Positions 1-6,549 of a DNA stretch of 21,928 bases are shown here, piece by piece. The position numbers were made by a program, and so were the translations under genes. The DNA comes from DASPJL01 sp035628645 (lineage in GTDB: Bacteria; Bacteroidota; Bacteroidia; Cytophagales; Cyclobacteriaceae): the NCBI GenBank assembly GCA_035628645.1, contig DASPJL010000022.1:1-21928 (forward strand), read 5' to 3'. Below the pieces are notes generated by a model, which saw nothing but the letters and a program-made list of their open reading frames with translations, had not been told where the DNA came from and did not search any database. Position 1 is the first letter of the stretch. Every line of letters begins with the position of its first letter.

Positions 1-42
1 ACCACTGAACCCGCTTTTTTGCCAAACGCCTGTTATGTGTGG
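1..42 (-). repeat. attC-like site 1 (partial, cut by window edge)
   Basis: Only the R'' end is present. On the minus strand it reads CACACATAACAGGCG, lying 23 bases after the stop of the lipoprotein gene at 65-994. The core CACACATAAC is the exact complement of the core GTTATGTGTG found on the other side of that gene (1000-1009). The opposite arm lies outside the window. Confidence 0.7.
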
Positions 43-64
43 TTTTTCTTTCTATCGTCATTGT

Positions 65-994
65 TTATCGCTGTCTAAAGTCCACTAAAAAGTCTTCCAA
101 GTCAATGTCGGTTTGGGAATAGGTCAAGTCGGTTGTTCCGTTTGATTGATACAAACAACTAAAGTTTTTACCAAACTCCTTATAAAAGCTACCTTGTCCG
201 TCTGGGCTGCTCATGTCAATTGCTGATTTTTCTAAAATTATTTTTCCATAAGTCTTACCGTCCCTGCAACGAACAAAAAAGCCTGTCTCCAAACCTGTCA
301 ATTTGTAGGTTTTAACATACCCTTCTGTAGGCGCAATAGTCTTTTCGTAAAGCAATGAGGATTTTACTTCGCTGTCAAGTATTGGAATTAGTCCGCCATT
401 AGCAGAAGTGGCGATTGTTGTTGGCTGTCCTTCTTTGTTTTCAATTCTAAACCAAAGGTCTGTTTGTGTAGTGTCGGAATTTGTTGTTAAAGATTTAAAA
501 TCAAAACCAAATGTTACTGCATTTTTAAAATCAAGGTCTTTTCTATTTTTAATTGCTGGAATGCGAACTCTCATAAATGGAAAGTTTTCATTCAAGTCAA
601 GCATCACATTGTCTGTATTGAGTAACGTCACAAGGTCTGGATTTTCTTTTTTCTTAGTAAGTTTCAAATCCACTTCAATTTTATTGTCTTTAAGTTCGTT
701 GTAACCTCTATTTGGTTGATAGCCCGTTGATTTTGAAGCAACATCAACTTGGTGTCCTTTGTCAAAGTTCGCTTGATATTTTCCTTCGTTGTCAGTCGTT
801 AGAGTCTGCTTATTAAATGAAGCATCGTCAATGTCATGGTTATACCAACAAAGAACAACGACTTCTGCATTGGGAATTGGCTTTCCGGTTGTTTCGTCAA
901 TTACTTGTCCCGTTACAATAATGTTTTTCCTGTCTTGACAAGAAGCTAAAGTTGTCAAAGTGATCAGTAATATGTTTAGTAGTATCGTCTTCAT
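65..994 (-). CDS. Cassette 10: lipoprotein with carboxypeptidase-regulatory-like domain
   Basis: A predicted lipoprotein of about 309 residues. The start at 994 is preferred over an upstream ATG at 1006, because it places the signal sequence at the N-terminus and the other ATG lies inside the recombination core. A hydrophobic stretch ends in the lipobox LASC (Cys19). Next comes a segment of the form VTGQVIDETTGKPIPNAEV, typical of the carboxypeptidase-regulatory-like (CarboxypepD_reg) beta-sandwich, with the later DNEGKY and a closing VDLKL strand; it covers roughly residues 25-115. The remaining 190 residues are not recognised. It is probably anchored in the outer membrane or periplasm. It is the last complete gene at the left and starts only 5 bases from its attC core, leaving no room for its own promoter. 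The general fold is fairly secure; the function is unknown. Confidence 0.75.
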   Translation of the reverse strand: MKTILLNILLITLTTLASCQDRKNIIVTGQVIDETTGKPIPNAEVVVLCWYNHDIDDASFNKQTLTTDNEGKYQANFDKGHQVDVASKSTGYQPNRGYNELKDNKIEVDLKLTKKKENPDLVTLLNTDNVMLDLNENFPFMRVRIPAIKNRKDLDFKNAVTFGFDFKSLTTNSDTTQTDLWFRIENKEGQPTTIATSANGGLIPILDSEVKSSLLYEKTIAPTEGYVKTYKLTGLETGFFVRCRDGKTYGKIILEKSAIDMSSPDGQGSFYKEFGKNFSCLYQSNGTTDLTYSQTDIDLEDFLVDFRQR

Positions 995-999
995 AAAAT

Positions 1000-1136
1000 C
1001 ACACATAACGGTTTGAAAAATAACAGCGGCTGAATTAAAGAGCCAGGTTACTATCCCCCGATGAGGAAGAAGGTAAATGGCAGTGAGCTTGCTTTACCAG
1101 TAAACCAGCTGTTGTTATTTTTTTGGGATATACATC
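1000..1136 (-). repeat. attC-like site 2
   Basis: The plus strand begins CACACATAACGG and ends GGGATATACATC. Arms AAAAATAACAGCGGCTG and CAGCTGTTGTTATTTTT pair with few mismatches around a loop of about 60 bases. The CGTT end (R') belongs to the cassette at left. The other end (R'') has the unusual core GATGTATATC on the minus strand instead of a core ending in AAC. Confidence 0.7.
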
Positions 1137-1139
1137 GTT

Positions 1140-2054
1140 TTAATTTTTCAAATTTTTCAACATTAATTCCTTATACATATCTATTGGCATCATACCTATT
1201 TCCATTCTTCGCTGATCCAAACTTCCTATTTCTTCAGTATCCGCTAATTCAACTATATTGTTTAATGGGTCAACATTTGAGAATTGGGTTCCATACCTTT
1301 GTTTTTGTCCTGCATTTATATTTATTCTATCATATAGATATGCGTAACTTTGTCCATCCAGATCACCATTTTTTACTGCTTGTTCAATATTTCGTAACTG
1401 CGCCTTTTGCCAATCTTTATCACCATCAGAATGTTGTATCATCAGAAATACCCCATGCATCGCATCTTTACCAACCATTGATCTTGTAGGAAAACCAAAC
1501 TCATTAAATATAACTTTCAATCTTTGCCTGTTTTTTGCATCAACAGTTACTCCATCTTCATTTGATACTTCAGTTTTGTCCAAACTGTATTTTTGAATGA
1601 TATCTTCCATTAAATTTCCCCTTGCTGCTTGATCATCCACGTACATTCTTATAAGCTCCATCTGGAGTTCAGGGTTACCCACTTTTTCTTTTGCAATTGA
1701 CTTACAAACATCAACATCATTAAGTTTTTGGGTAAATAAATCTCTGATACATATTTCTTGAAGTACTTCTTGGTCCTGATGTTCTAATATTTCCAGTAGT
1801 TTTTCTTTTTTGTCAAGATGGCTTAAAATCTCAAGCCCAGTAATCAAAAACTTCAATTCAATATCTCTATCACTCTGAATTAACAGTGAATCAAATTGTG
1901 TCTCTCCTAAGGTGTAGTTCCCCTCCCAGTTTGAAGCAATCATTCGCCATCCAAGCTTCCATTTCTCCATTTCAGAAAGTTCTACAGATTTCTTAGCATT
2001 ACTACATGCTGAAATCATAAGGATGATGGTGATTAGGTGGATTATTTTATTCAT
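1140..2054 (-). CDS. Cassette 9: DUF6624-type lipoprotein
   Basis: A predicted lipoprotein of 304 residues with a short hydrophobic leader and the lipobox MISAC (Cys17). The C-terminal half carries the pattern I associate with DUF6624: a FGFPTRSMVGKDAM stretch, then FLMIQHSDGDKDWQ, then YAYLYDRI, YGTQF, and a final RRMEIGMMPIDMY. The reaction is unknown; the family is common in Bacteroidota and usually secreted or periplasmic. The N-terminal half is helical and not recognised. The gene is bracketed by cores GATATGCATC and GATGTATATC, complementary in 9 of 10 positions. It starts about 15 bases from the core, so expression probably depends on a promoter elsewhere. Family assignment is from memory of the motif pattern. 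Confidence 0.75.
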   Translation of the reverse strand: MNKIIHLITIILMISACSNAKKSVELSEMEKWKLGWRMIASNWEGNYTLGETQFDSLLIQSDRDIELKFLITGLEILSHLDKKEKLLEILEHQDQEVLQEICIRDLFTQKLNDVDVCKSIAKEKVGNPELQMELIRMYVDDQAARGNLMEDIIQKYSLDKTEVSNEDGVTVDAKNRQRLKVIFNEFGFPTRSMVGKDAMHGVFLMIQHSDGDKDWQKAQLRNIEQAVKNGDLDGQSYAYLYDRININAGQKQRYGTQFSNVDPLNNIVELADTEEIGSLDQRRMEIGMMPIDMYKELMLKNLKN

Positions 2055-2068
2055 GATGTTTTCTTAAT

Positions 2069-2206
2069 GATGCATATCGGTTCGCGTATATGACTTGTGG
2101 CGGTTTTCGAAGCACTTTCTTGTCGGCTTGCAACAAACTTACTTAAAAGCACAAAACTTGAATTTACCGCTTTCCCCGCCATAAGTTATATACGCTGTTA
2201 TGCAAC
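2069..2206 (-). repeat. attC-like site 3 (near-copy of site 9)
   Basis: Arms GCGTATATGACTTGTGGCGG and CCGCCATAAGTTATATACGC pair with two mismatches (G-T in DNA terms). Over 121 aligned bases (2079-2199) it differs from site 9 (6559-6679) at about nine positions by eye. The R' core reads GATATGCATC, where other sites have GTT. The R'' core GTTGCATAAC contains the stop codon of the gene at 2198-2521. Confidence 0.8.
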
Positions 2207-2521
2207 GGCTTTCTTTTTAATTATTTCATTTCCAAATACTTTCAAGATTAACGGACTAAAAATCAGTTCCGGTAAAATCGCAGGCAAATAGAGAAACAAG
2301 AACATAATGTCAATCGGTAAATGCCAAAATGCCCAAATAAAATACGAACTTATTATAGTCAATATTCTTGTCAGGATAATAACCGAAATGCTTGTCAGTA
2401 AAGACTTTTTGTTCTTGTAAAGCACGTAACCTTGAAAAATCGCTCCCAATAGAAACGTAATCGACCCTAAAAATAGGATCAGACCAAGTAGTTCAATTAT
2501 TGGAGTCGGTTCTTGTTCCAT
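2198..2521 (-). CDS. Cassette 8, second gene: small multi-pass membrane protein
   Basis: A protein of 107 residues, mostly hydrophobic, with about three predicted membrane segments (roughly residues 8-30, 38-65 and 70-92) and a lysine-rich C-terminus. No family is recognised. Its start codon overlaps the stop codon of the preceding gene (TAATG on the minus strand), so the two are very likely translationally coupled and form a two-gene cassette with the LprI-like protein. The stop codon TAA lies within the attC core GTTGCATAAC, so the recombination site supplies the end of the reading frame. Not a shadow ORF: position, orientation and coupling all fit. Confidence 0.7.
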   Translation of the reverse strand: MEQEPTPIIELLGLILFLGSITFLLGAIFQGYVLYKNKKSLLTSISVIILTRILTIISSYFIWAFWHLPIDIMFLFLYLPAILPELIFSPLILKVFGNEIIKKKAVA

Positions 2522-2940
2522 TACTTGTCGATAGTCAAATTAGCTGAGTAACTTTCAAGTTCTATTGTTCTTTTTCTTGTCAGGTCGAGTTTTGTCTGGG
2601 CTGCAACAGGAATCCACATTGTTCCTTGCATATCATAGTAAAGTTGATTTGAAAATTCAATCTCTTTGTCTCGATATTCAATCCATTCTCTTTGAGCGAT
2701 TTTTAATTTCTCTTTTTGTTCAGCTGTCAACAAGTCCAATAGTTCTTTGTACGCTTTGTTTAATTCAGCGTCCCATTTTTCTGTTGCCGTACTCACACAG
2801 TCAGTCATTCCCTTGGTTGTGTAGTTTTCACTTGAGTCAAGACAGTCTTGAAGTTCCTTGTCAATTTGGTTTGTGCTGTCGACCTGTCCGTATGCTATTA
2901 CAGAGAAAATGGTCAGTATTGTTGTCAGCAAGATTTTCAT
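2521..2940 (-). CDS. Cassette 8, first gene: LprI / DUF1311 family secreted protein
   Basis: A protein of 139 residues with a signal peptide (roughly residues 1-18). The mature part has the DUF1311/LprI pattern: two cysteines about 15 apart (Cys33 and Cys48), then WDAELNKAY, and QREWIEYRD at about 83-91. Family members include the mycobacterial lysozyme inhibitor LprI, and many uncharacterised periplasmic proteins share the domain, so lysozyme inhibition is a hypothesis. The usual second cysteine pair after the YRD motif is not evident. The gene overlaps the membrane-protein gene downstream by one base, which suggests the two products act together at the envelope. Confidence 0.8.
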   Translation of the reverse strand: MKILLTTILTIFSVIAYGQVDSTNQIDKELQDCLDSSENYTTKGMTDCVSTATEKWDAELNKAYKELLDLLTAEQKEKLKIAQREWIEYRDKEIEFSNQLYYDMQGTMWIPVAAQTKLDLTRKRTIELESYSANLTIDK

Positions 2941-2962
2941 TGGTTACATGGTCTTTTTAGCT

Positions 2963-3097
2963 GTTGCATAACGTCTAGGCTATAAAACGTAGGGCCATCG
3001 ACGTGAATAATTGTCCTCCGTAATAAAAGTAGCTACAAGAACTGAACGAACCAAACCCGCTGCCCGCCCTATGTTTTTATAGCCATTGTTACCACAC
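2963..3097 (-). repeat. attC-like site 4
   Basis: The plus strand begins GTTGCATAACGTCTA and ends AATGTTACCACAC. Arms GGCTATAAAACGTAGGGC and GCCCTATGTTTTTATAGCC pair around a loop of about 70 bases. The spacer next to the core is 5 bases (GTCTA) on the R' side and 3 (AAT) on the R'' side. Confidence 0.8.
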
Positions 3098-3098
3098 G

Positions 3099-3686
3099 TT
3101 ATTTTTTGGTCATTATAATGCCACCATAAGCGTATTTTCCTATTGGTAAGTCACTCGTGAAAGAGTCGTAAAGAGTTCTTAGGCTAATTCGTTTGTCAAT
3201 TTCATCGAGGATTGTCCGGACGTTTTTAATTTCAGTTATTGTTGAATCCTGGTAGTGATCATTATCAGGTTCCCAATACCAATAATTACGATCTAGTTCA
3301 GGAGCCCTAATATTAAATGAAATTGATGTTCCATCTAATCCAATAACGCATCCATCAACGTCTTCACAGTCTGAAAGTGTTTCGATGTTATTTATAAAAC
3401 CGATATTCATCAGCTCTTCAACGTGATATGGTGGAATCTTAAGTGTTTGCTGAATTAATTTTGTGCGCTCTTCTTTTCTATTAACTTTCCATATCGTGTT
3501 TACTAATTTTCCGTTAAACGTACCATCCAAATTCTCTATCAATACAATATGTTGAAAGTCAGATTTACTTATTTTGTAAATTCTTTTATGCGAGGTACTA
3601 TCAAATGTTGTTATCTGTTCTAGTTCCTGGGAGATGGAGTTATCCGGTAACAAAATTAATATGATGATTATTGCTAAGTATCGCAT
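3099..3686 (-). CDS. Cassette 7: secreted protein of unknown function
   Basis: A protein of 195 residues. The first 19 are a hydrophobic leader ending near NSISQ, consistent with a signal peptide and no lipobox cysteine. I do not recognise the mature part. It holds a beta-rich first half (ITTFDSTSHKRIYKIS, then a LDGTFNGKLVNTIW segment), an acidic pair of cysteines (DCEDVDGCVIGLDG) and an aromatic patch NYWYWEPDNDHY. Stop and start codons lie 2 and 4 bases from the flanking cores GTGTGGTAAC and GTTACCACAC, which are exact complements, so this is one of the tightest cassettes here. Confidence 0.65.
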   Translation of the reverse strand: MRYLAIIIILILLPDNSISQELEQITTFDSTSHKRIYKISKSDFQHIVLIENLDGTFNGKLVNTIWKVNRKEERTKLIQQTLKIPPYHVEELMNIGFINNIETLSDCEDVDGCVIGLDGTSISFNIRAPELDRNYWYWEPDNDHYQDSTITEIKNVRTILDEIDKRISLRTLYDSFTSDLPIGKYAYGGIIMTKK

Positions 3687-3689
3687 AAT

Positions 3690-3827
3690 GTGTGGTAACG
3701 GTTGTGGCTATGGCCAGTGTGGGTTTTGAAACCGAATCTTTGTCAACCGTTACGGATGTATATTAAGTTGCAAAATACTCATTTTAAACGATTCAGCTCA
3801 CATTGGCTATAGCCGATGTTGTGGTGC
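3690..3827 (-). repeat. attC-like site 5
   Basis: The plus strand begins GTGTGGTAACGGTTGT and ends GATGTTGTGGTGC. Arms GGCTATGGCCAGTGTG and CACATTGGCTATAGCC pair with few mismatches. The spacer is 6 bases on the R' side and 3 on the R'' side. Confidence 0.8.
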
Positions 3828-3831
3828 GTTT

Positions 3832-4569
3832 TTATTCTTTTTCAAGTTTTTCCTTTAAATATGTCAATTCAGAATAAGGTGCAGAATTTTCTGTTTCCCA
3901 ATCCTTTTTATTGTCAACACGAGTTGTCACAGCTTTAATACTTTGGGGTCGACTTTCTTTTAAGACTTTATTAACTAAATCTCTACTTGGAAAGTCTGTC
4001 GGATCGTAATACAGCCAAACATTTATTAATAATTCCAGGTCTTTGGGGTTTGTCAACGCAGTCAATGATTCGAGGCTAGTTTTCATTAAATCTCTGTCGT
4101 CTTGAGAATCTGTTGATTCCTGATATTGTACATAGTCCTCAAAAACACGATTGACATTTCCTATGTGGTCTGTCGAAAGTTCTTGCCATATATTGTTTAT
4201 AAAGTTCTTTTCGCCTATGTCATAACTATAATCATTTTGCTCCTTAATGTATTGTCCAAAAATTCTGAATTTTCGTTTCGAGCCGTCTTTAAAATGAATG
4301 TCAATAAAGTATTGTGGAATTGCTTTAATTAAGCCTTTTTCTTTTGACGAATTCCATCTTTCAATAAACTCTATTTCTTGCGTATCAGTCAATTGCTTAG
4401 CACCGTTTGGAATAGAGTCCAATTGTCCTGCTTTTTTCCTGATTTTGATAACGTCAACTTCAGATATAGCAATGGTGTCCTTTTTAAAGCTTGAATTAGA
4501 TTTTGTCTCGCCACAGGGAGTAAATGTTGTCGAAACGATAAAAGTCAATATGATTGCTAATAATTTCAA
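3832..4569 (-). CDS. Cassette 6: probable exported protein of unknown function
   Basis: A protein of 245 residues with a hydrophobic leader ending near TTFTPCGE. Cys19 could be a lipidation site, though the sequence before it is not a classic lipobox. The mature part is charged and I do not recognise it. One segment (IDIHFKDGSKRKFRIFGQYI) looks like a beta-hairpin of the kind seen in small envelope proteins, and the second half is rich in charged helices. The flanking cores GCACCACAAC and GTTGTGGTGC are exact complements. The start is about 16 bases from the core, too close for a private promoter. Confidence 0.65.
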   Translation of the reverse strand: MKLLAIILTFIVSTTFTPCGETKSNSSFKKDTIAISEVDVIKIRKKAGQLDSIPNGAKQLTDTQEIEFIERWNSSKEKGLIKAIPQYFIDIHFKDGSKRKFRIFGQYIKEQNDYSYDIGEKNFINNIWQELSTDHIGNVNRVFEDYVQYQESTDSQDDRDLMKTSLESLTALTNPKDLELLINVWLYYDPTDFPSRDLVNKVLKESRPQSIKAVTTRVDNKKDWETENSAPYSELTYLKEKLEKE

Positions 4570-4585
4570 TGTCGTCTTTTTAAAT

Positions 4586-4717
4586 GCACCACAACGTTAA
4601 GTGTAGTAGCCGTGCGATAGTATGTACTTCACTTTCTGCAAGCACTAAAGATTGTTAAAAGCAGAAATCTTTCCATCACCACTGCAACCGGCATGGATAC
4701 TACACAATGTTGTGGTG
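4586..4717 (-). repeat. attC-like site 6
   Basis: The plus strand begins GCACCACAACGTTAA and ends AATGTTGTGGTG. Arms GTGTAGTAGCCGTGC and GGCATGGATACTACAC pair closely. Because the neighbouring cassettes 5 and 6 share the same core, this site is palindromic out to both tips. The spacer is 5 bases on the R' side and 3 on the R'' side. Confidence 0.8.
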
Positions 4718-4728
4718 TCGTTATTCTT

Positions 4729-5013
4729 TCACGCTGACATCGGATTCACCTGAATTTGTCCGCCAATCGCTTTTAAAACTTTCATTATCGTTGCAAATTG
4801 TGGTTTTGCTCCGTCAGATAGAGCTTTGTATAAACTCGGTCTGCTCATTCCTGTTTCTTCCGCAATTTTAGTCATTCCGATGGCTTTTGCAATGTGTCCA
4901 ATTGCATTAATAATATCAGCATTATCTCCTTCTTCAAGTACGGTATTGAGATATTGTGCAATCATTTCTTTACTGTCCAAATAGTCCGCAATATCAAATT
5001 TTGAAGTTCCCAT
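4729..5013 (-). CDS. Cassette 5: HigA-like antitoxin with helix-turn-helix (addiction module antidote protein)
   Basis: A protein of 94 residues. An N-terminal FDIADYLDSKEMIAQYLN segment is followed by a Cro/CI-type helix-turn-helix (about residues 45-68, with IAEETGMSRPSLYKALS) and a short C-terminus KVLKAIGGQIQV. This order and length match the 'probable addiction module antidote protein' family, whose partner is a Gp49/RelE-like toxin encoded just upstream. Members bind DNA at their own promoter and neutralise the toxin. Here the upstream toxin is reduced to an 83-bp remnant, so the antitoxin is orphaned. It could still repress its own promoter or neutralise a related toxin elsewhere. The family call is confident; loss of function of the pair is inferred. 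Confidence 0.9.
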   Translation of the reverse strand: MGTSKFDIADYLDSKEMIAQYLNTVLEEGDNADIINAIGHIAKAIGMTKIAEETGMSRPSLYKALSDGAKPQFATIMKVLKAIGGQIQVNPMSA

Positions 5014-5016
5014 TTT

Positions 5017-5099
5017 TTAACTATTTAATTTTTTCCAAATTTCTTTAGCTTTCTTAATGTCCTTTTGTCAAACTCTGATGTTTTCTCAATAAAAAACAT
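5017..5099 (-). pseudogene. Remnant of a RelE/HigB-like toxin gene with internal deletion
   Basis: Immediately upstream of the antitoxin, an ATG at 5099 opens a frame reading MFFIEKTSEFDK, which resembles the N-terminus of Gp49/HigB-like toxins. The frame then runs to a premature stop at 5025-5027. In the next frame over, the same stretch reads QKDIKKAKEIWKKLNS and stops at 5017-5019, just before the antitoxin ATG. That resembles the C-terminus of the same toxins. The two ends of a normally 95-110 residue protein are thus joined, out of frame, with the middle missing. The catalytic core would be absent. The reading is by eye and rests on short segments. Confidence 0.65.
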
Positions 5100-5106
5100 A
5101 TTAAAT

Positions 5107-5122
5107 GTATCTAATTGGATAC
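5107..5122 (-). promoter_or_regulatory. Operator-like inverted repeat before the toxin remnant
   Basis: GTATC, six bases, GATAC forms an inverted repeat 8 bases before the ATG of the toxin remnant. Toxin-antitoxin operons are usually repressed by the antitoxin at such sites. About 90 bases separate the gene from the attC core, which makes this the one cassette with clear space for its own promoter. Confidence 0.45.
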
Positions 5123-5187
5123 CAAGTTAAATAAATTCTACAGATATTTTCAGTTAGGTGTAGATTTTTCGTGAGGTCGGTCATAAT

Positions 5188-5274
5188 GCACCACAACGCT
5201 AGCATATGGCGCGTTGGCGTTTTCCTTTCAAAATTAACAACAAACGACAATGCGCCATATGCATTGTTAGCGGC
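5188..5274 (-). repeat. attC-like site 7 (short form, 87 bp)
   Basis: The plus strand begins GCACCACAACGCTA and ends AATGTTAGCGGC. The arm GCATATGGCGC pairs exactly with GCGCCATATGC. It is much shorter than the other sites (132-168 bp) because the loop is only about 40 bases. Confidence 0.8.
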
Positions 5275-5287
5275 TGCCTATACGCTA

Positions 5288-5722
5288 TCATCTTGGACTC
5301 CATTTTGGAATTTTCCCTTCAACTTCGAATTTCTTGCATTGTGTTTTGTGCGTCTCAAAATCGCCAAAGCAAATAGCATCAAGAATCTCATCTCTGGTCA
5401 TATGAATATTACCCAGCTTTTGCCTTATCAGGTCAGAATGGTTATCAACGAATATTTCAAATCTTTGATATGCCCAGATATACTCTATTTCCTTATCGCT
5501 ATTCTTGAATTCATCGGGCAAATCATTTTCATTAATCCCCCTACGAACTGTCAATCCCATAAATTCATTGGGGATTAATCTATTGTCAAAAATGAAAGGA
5601 GTTGAAATGGAGATAACATTAGTCTCGCCAATCAAATTGGCTTTTCCGTTAATTTTCAATCCATCTTTTTGCAAATGTCCATATCGACTTATGAATGCCG
5701 CAATGATACTTTGTGAATTCAT
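5288..5722 (-). CDS. Cassette 4: hypothetical cytoplasmic protein
   Basis: A protein of 144 residues with no signal peptide or membrane segment; I do not recognise it. The sequence looks like a compact alpha/beta protein: an N-terminal helix (SIIAAFISRYGHL), beta-rich middle (ANLIGETNVISISTPFIFD), an EYIWAYQRFEIFVDN segment, and an acidic-to-basic C-terminus with two cysteines. The overall feel is of a small immunity or cargo protein, but nothing specific supports that. Flanking cores GCCGCTAAC and GTTAGCGGC are exact complements over 9 bp. The start lies about 28 bases from the core. Confidence 0.6.
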   Translation of the reverse strand: MNSQSIIAAFISRYGHLQKDGLKINGKANLIGETNVISISTPFIFDNRLIPNEFMGLTVRRGINENDLPDEFKNSDKEIEYIWAYQRFEIFVDNHSDLIRQKLGNIHMTRDEILDAICFGDFETHKTQCKKFEVEGKIPKWSPR

Positions 5723-5750
5723 TTCTTTAAGCGAAGATCTTCTTAAGGTT

Positions 5751-5918
5751 GCCGCTAACGTTTAGTGTATAAGATGTGCCGGATTTAGAACTACTTCACT
5801 ATCCACCTACACAGAACCCCGCACACCTTTAAAAATAATAAAAAAGTGCGGGACTTAGAAGCACTGCTCTCAACTTCTGCACATAAGTCAGGCATATTTT
5901 GTACACATTGTTATAGGC
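5751..5918 (-). repeat. attC-like site 8 (expanded form, 168 bp)
   Basis: The plus strand begins GCCGCTAACGTTTA and ends AATGTTATAGGC wrapped by imperfect arms (GTGTATAAGATGTGCC against GGCATATTTTGTACAC). It is longer than its relatives. The loop contains a degenerate 20-base direct repeat (5776-5795 and 5846-5865, 16 of 20 matching) and a nested hairpin with CCCGCAC and GTGCGGG at 5818-5824 and 5846-5852. Confidence 0.75.
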
Positions 5919-5952
5919 TGCCATTTTTATTTCGTCCGTTATCACACATTGC

Positions 5953-6516
5953 TTATGTAGTTTTTGTTTCAATTGTCGGAATTAATTGATGTCCTCCACC
6001 ACCAACCTCAGCCTTTGTCTCGTCAAACCAGTTTAATGCATTTTCACCTAAATATTCTGTATAGTTATAGTTACCCATCTGGTGTTTATGTTTTTTGAGT
6101 TTGCGTCTAACTGTCTTGATAATCATGTCAGCCCAGTTATTAAAGTCATCTGATTTTTTTACCCATTCCATATTTTCTACAAACTGGGGCTGAAAATATA
6201 GTCGTCCACTATGAATAATATTGTCACGGATAAAACTCCTGTCGAAATGTAAAACTGGTAAGGAATTGTCGTCAACTAACCAGTAGTTGAATTTCTCAAT
6301 ATGTATAAGTTTGATGTCATTGAAGTCTTCTGGTCTTACTAAATAAATTCTTCTACCTTCTTTTGTTATATCACGAACTATTGTATCTGCTACTGTAGAG
6401 ATTTTATTATCGAAATGGTAATAAGGAAGAAGTATAACTTCTCCAAATGACCTCAAAAGATTGTCAAAATCTTCTTGATCATTAGGATGAAGGAAAAAGT
6501 TTATTTGTCTTCCCAT
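5953..6516 (-). CDS. Cassette 3: hypothetical cytoplasmic protein
   Basis: A protein of 187 residues without signal peptide or membrane segments. I do not recognise a family. It opens with GRQINFFLHPNDQEDFDNLL, a start resembling that of some uncharacterised proteins in which short beta and helix elements alternate. An IYLVRPEDF segment and a long aromatic middle (SGRLYFQPQFVENMEW) follow, then a lysine-rich helix (VRRKLKKHKHQ), and a GGGGHQ stretch near the C-terminus. Two histidines and the glycine run might bind something, but no catalytic motif is clear. The cassette is bounded by complementary cores GCCTATAAC and GTTATAGGC. Confidence 0.6.
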   Translation of the reverse strand: MGRQINFFLHPNDQEDFDNLLRSFGEVILLPYYHFDNKISTVADTIVRDITKEGRRIYLVRPEDFNDIKLIHIEKFNYWLVDDNSLPVLHFDRSFIRDNIIHSGRLYFQPQFVENMEWVKKSDDFNNWADMIIKTVRRKLKKHKHQMGNYNYTEYLGENALNWFDETKAEVGGGGHQLIPTIETKTT

Positions 6517-6549
6517 AAACTAAAAATTGGTCGGTCGTTCATTTTGGTT

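Noticed and set aside
408..704. Plus-strand open frame antisense to the lipoprotein gene
   Set aside because: It is low-complexity, hydrophobic and serine-rich as expected for the reverse strand of a real gene; the minus-strand gene has a signal peptide, a domain and flanking cores.
1061..1489. Plus-strand open frame of 142 codons crossing attC site 2
   Set aside because: It runs antisense to the DUF6624 gene and through a recombination site; phenylalanine- and leucine-rich composition is typical of a shadow.
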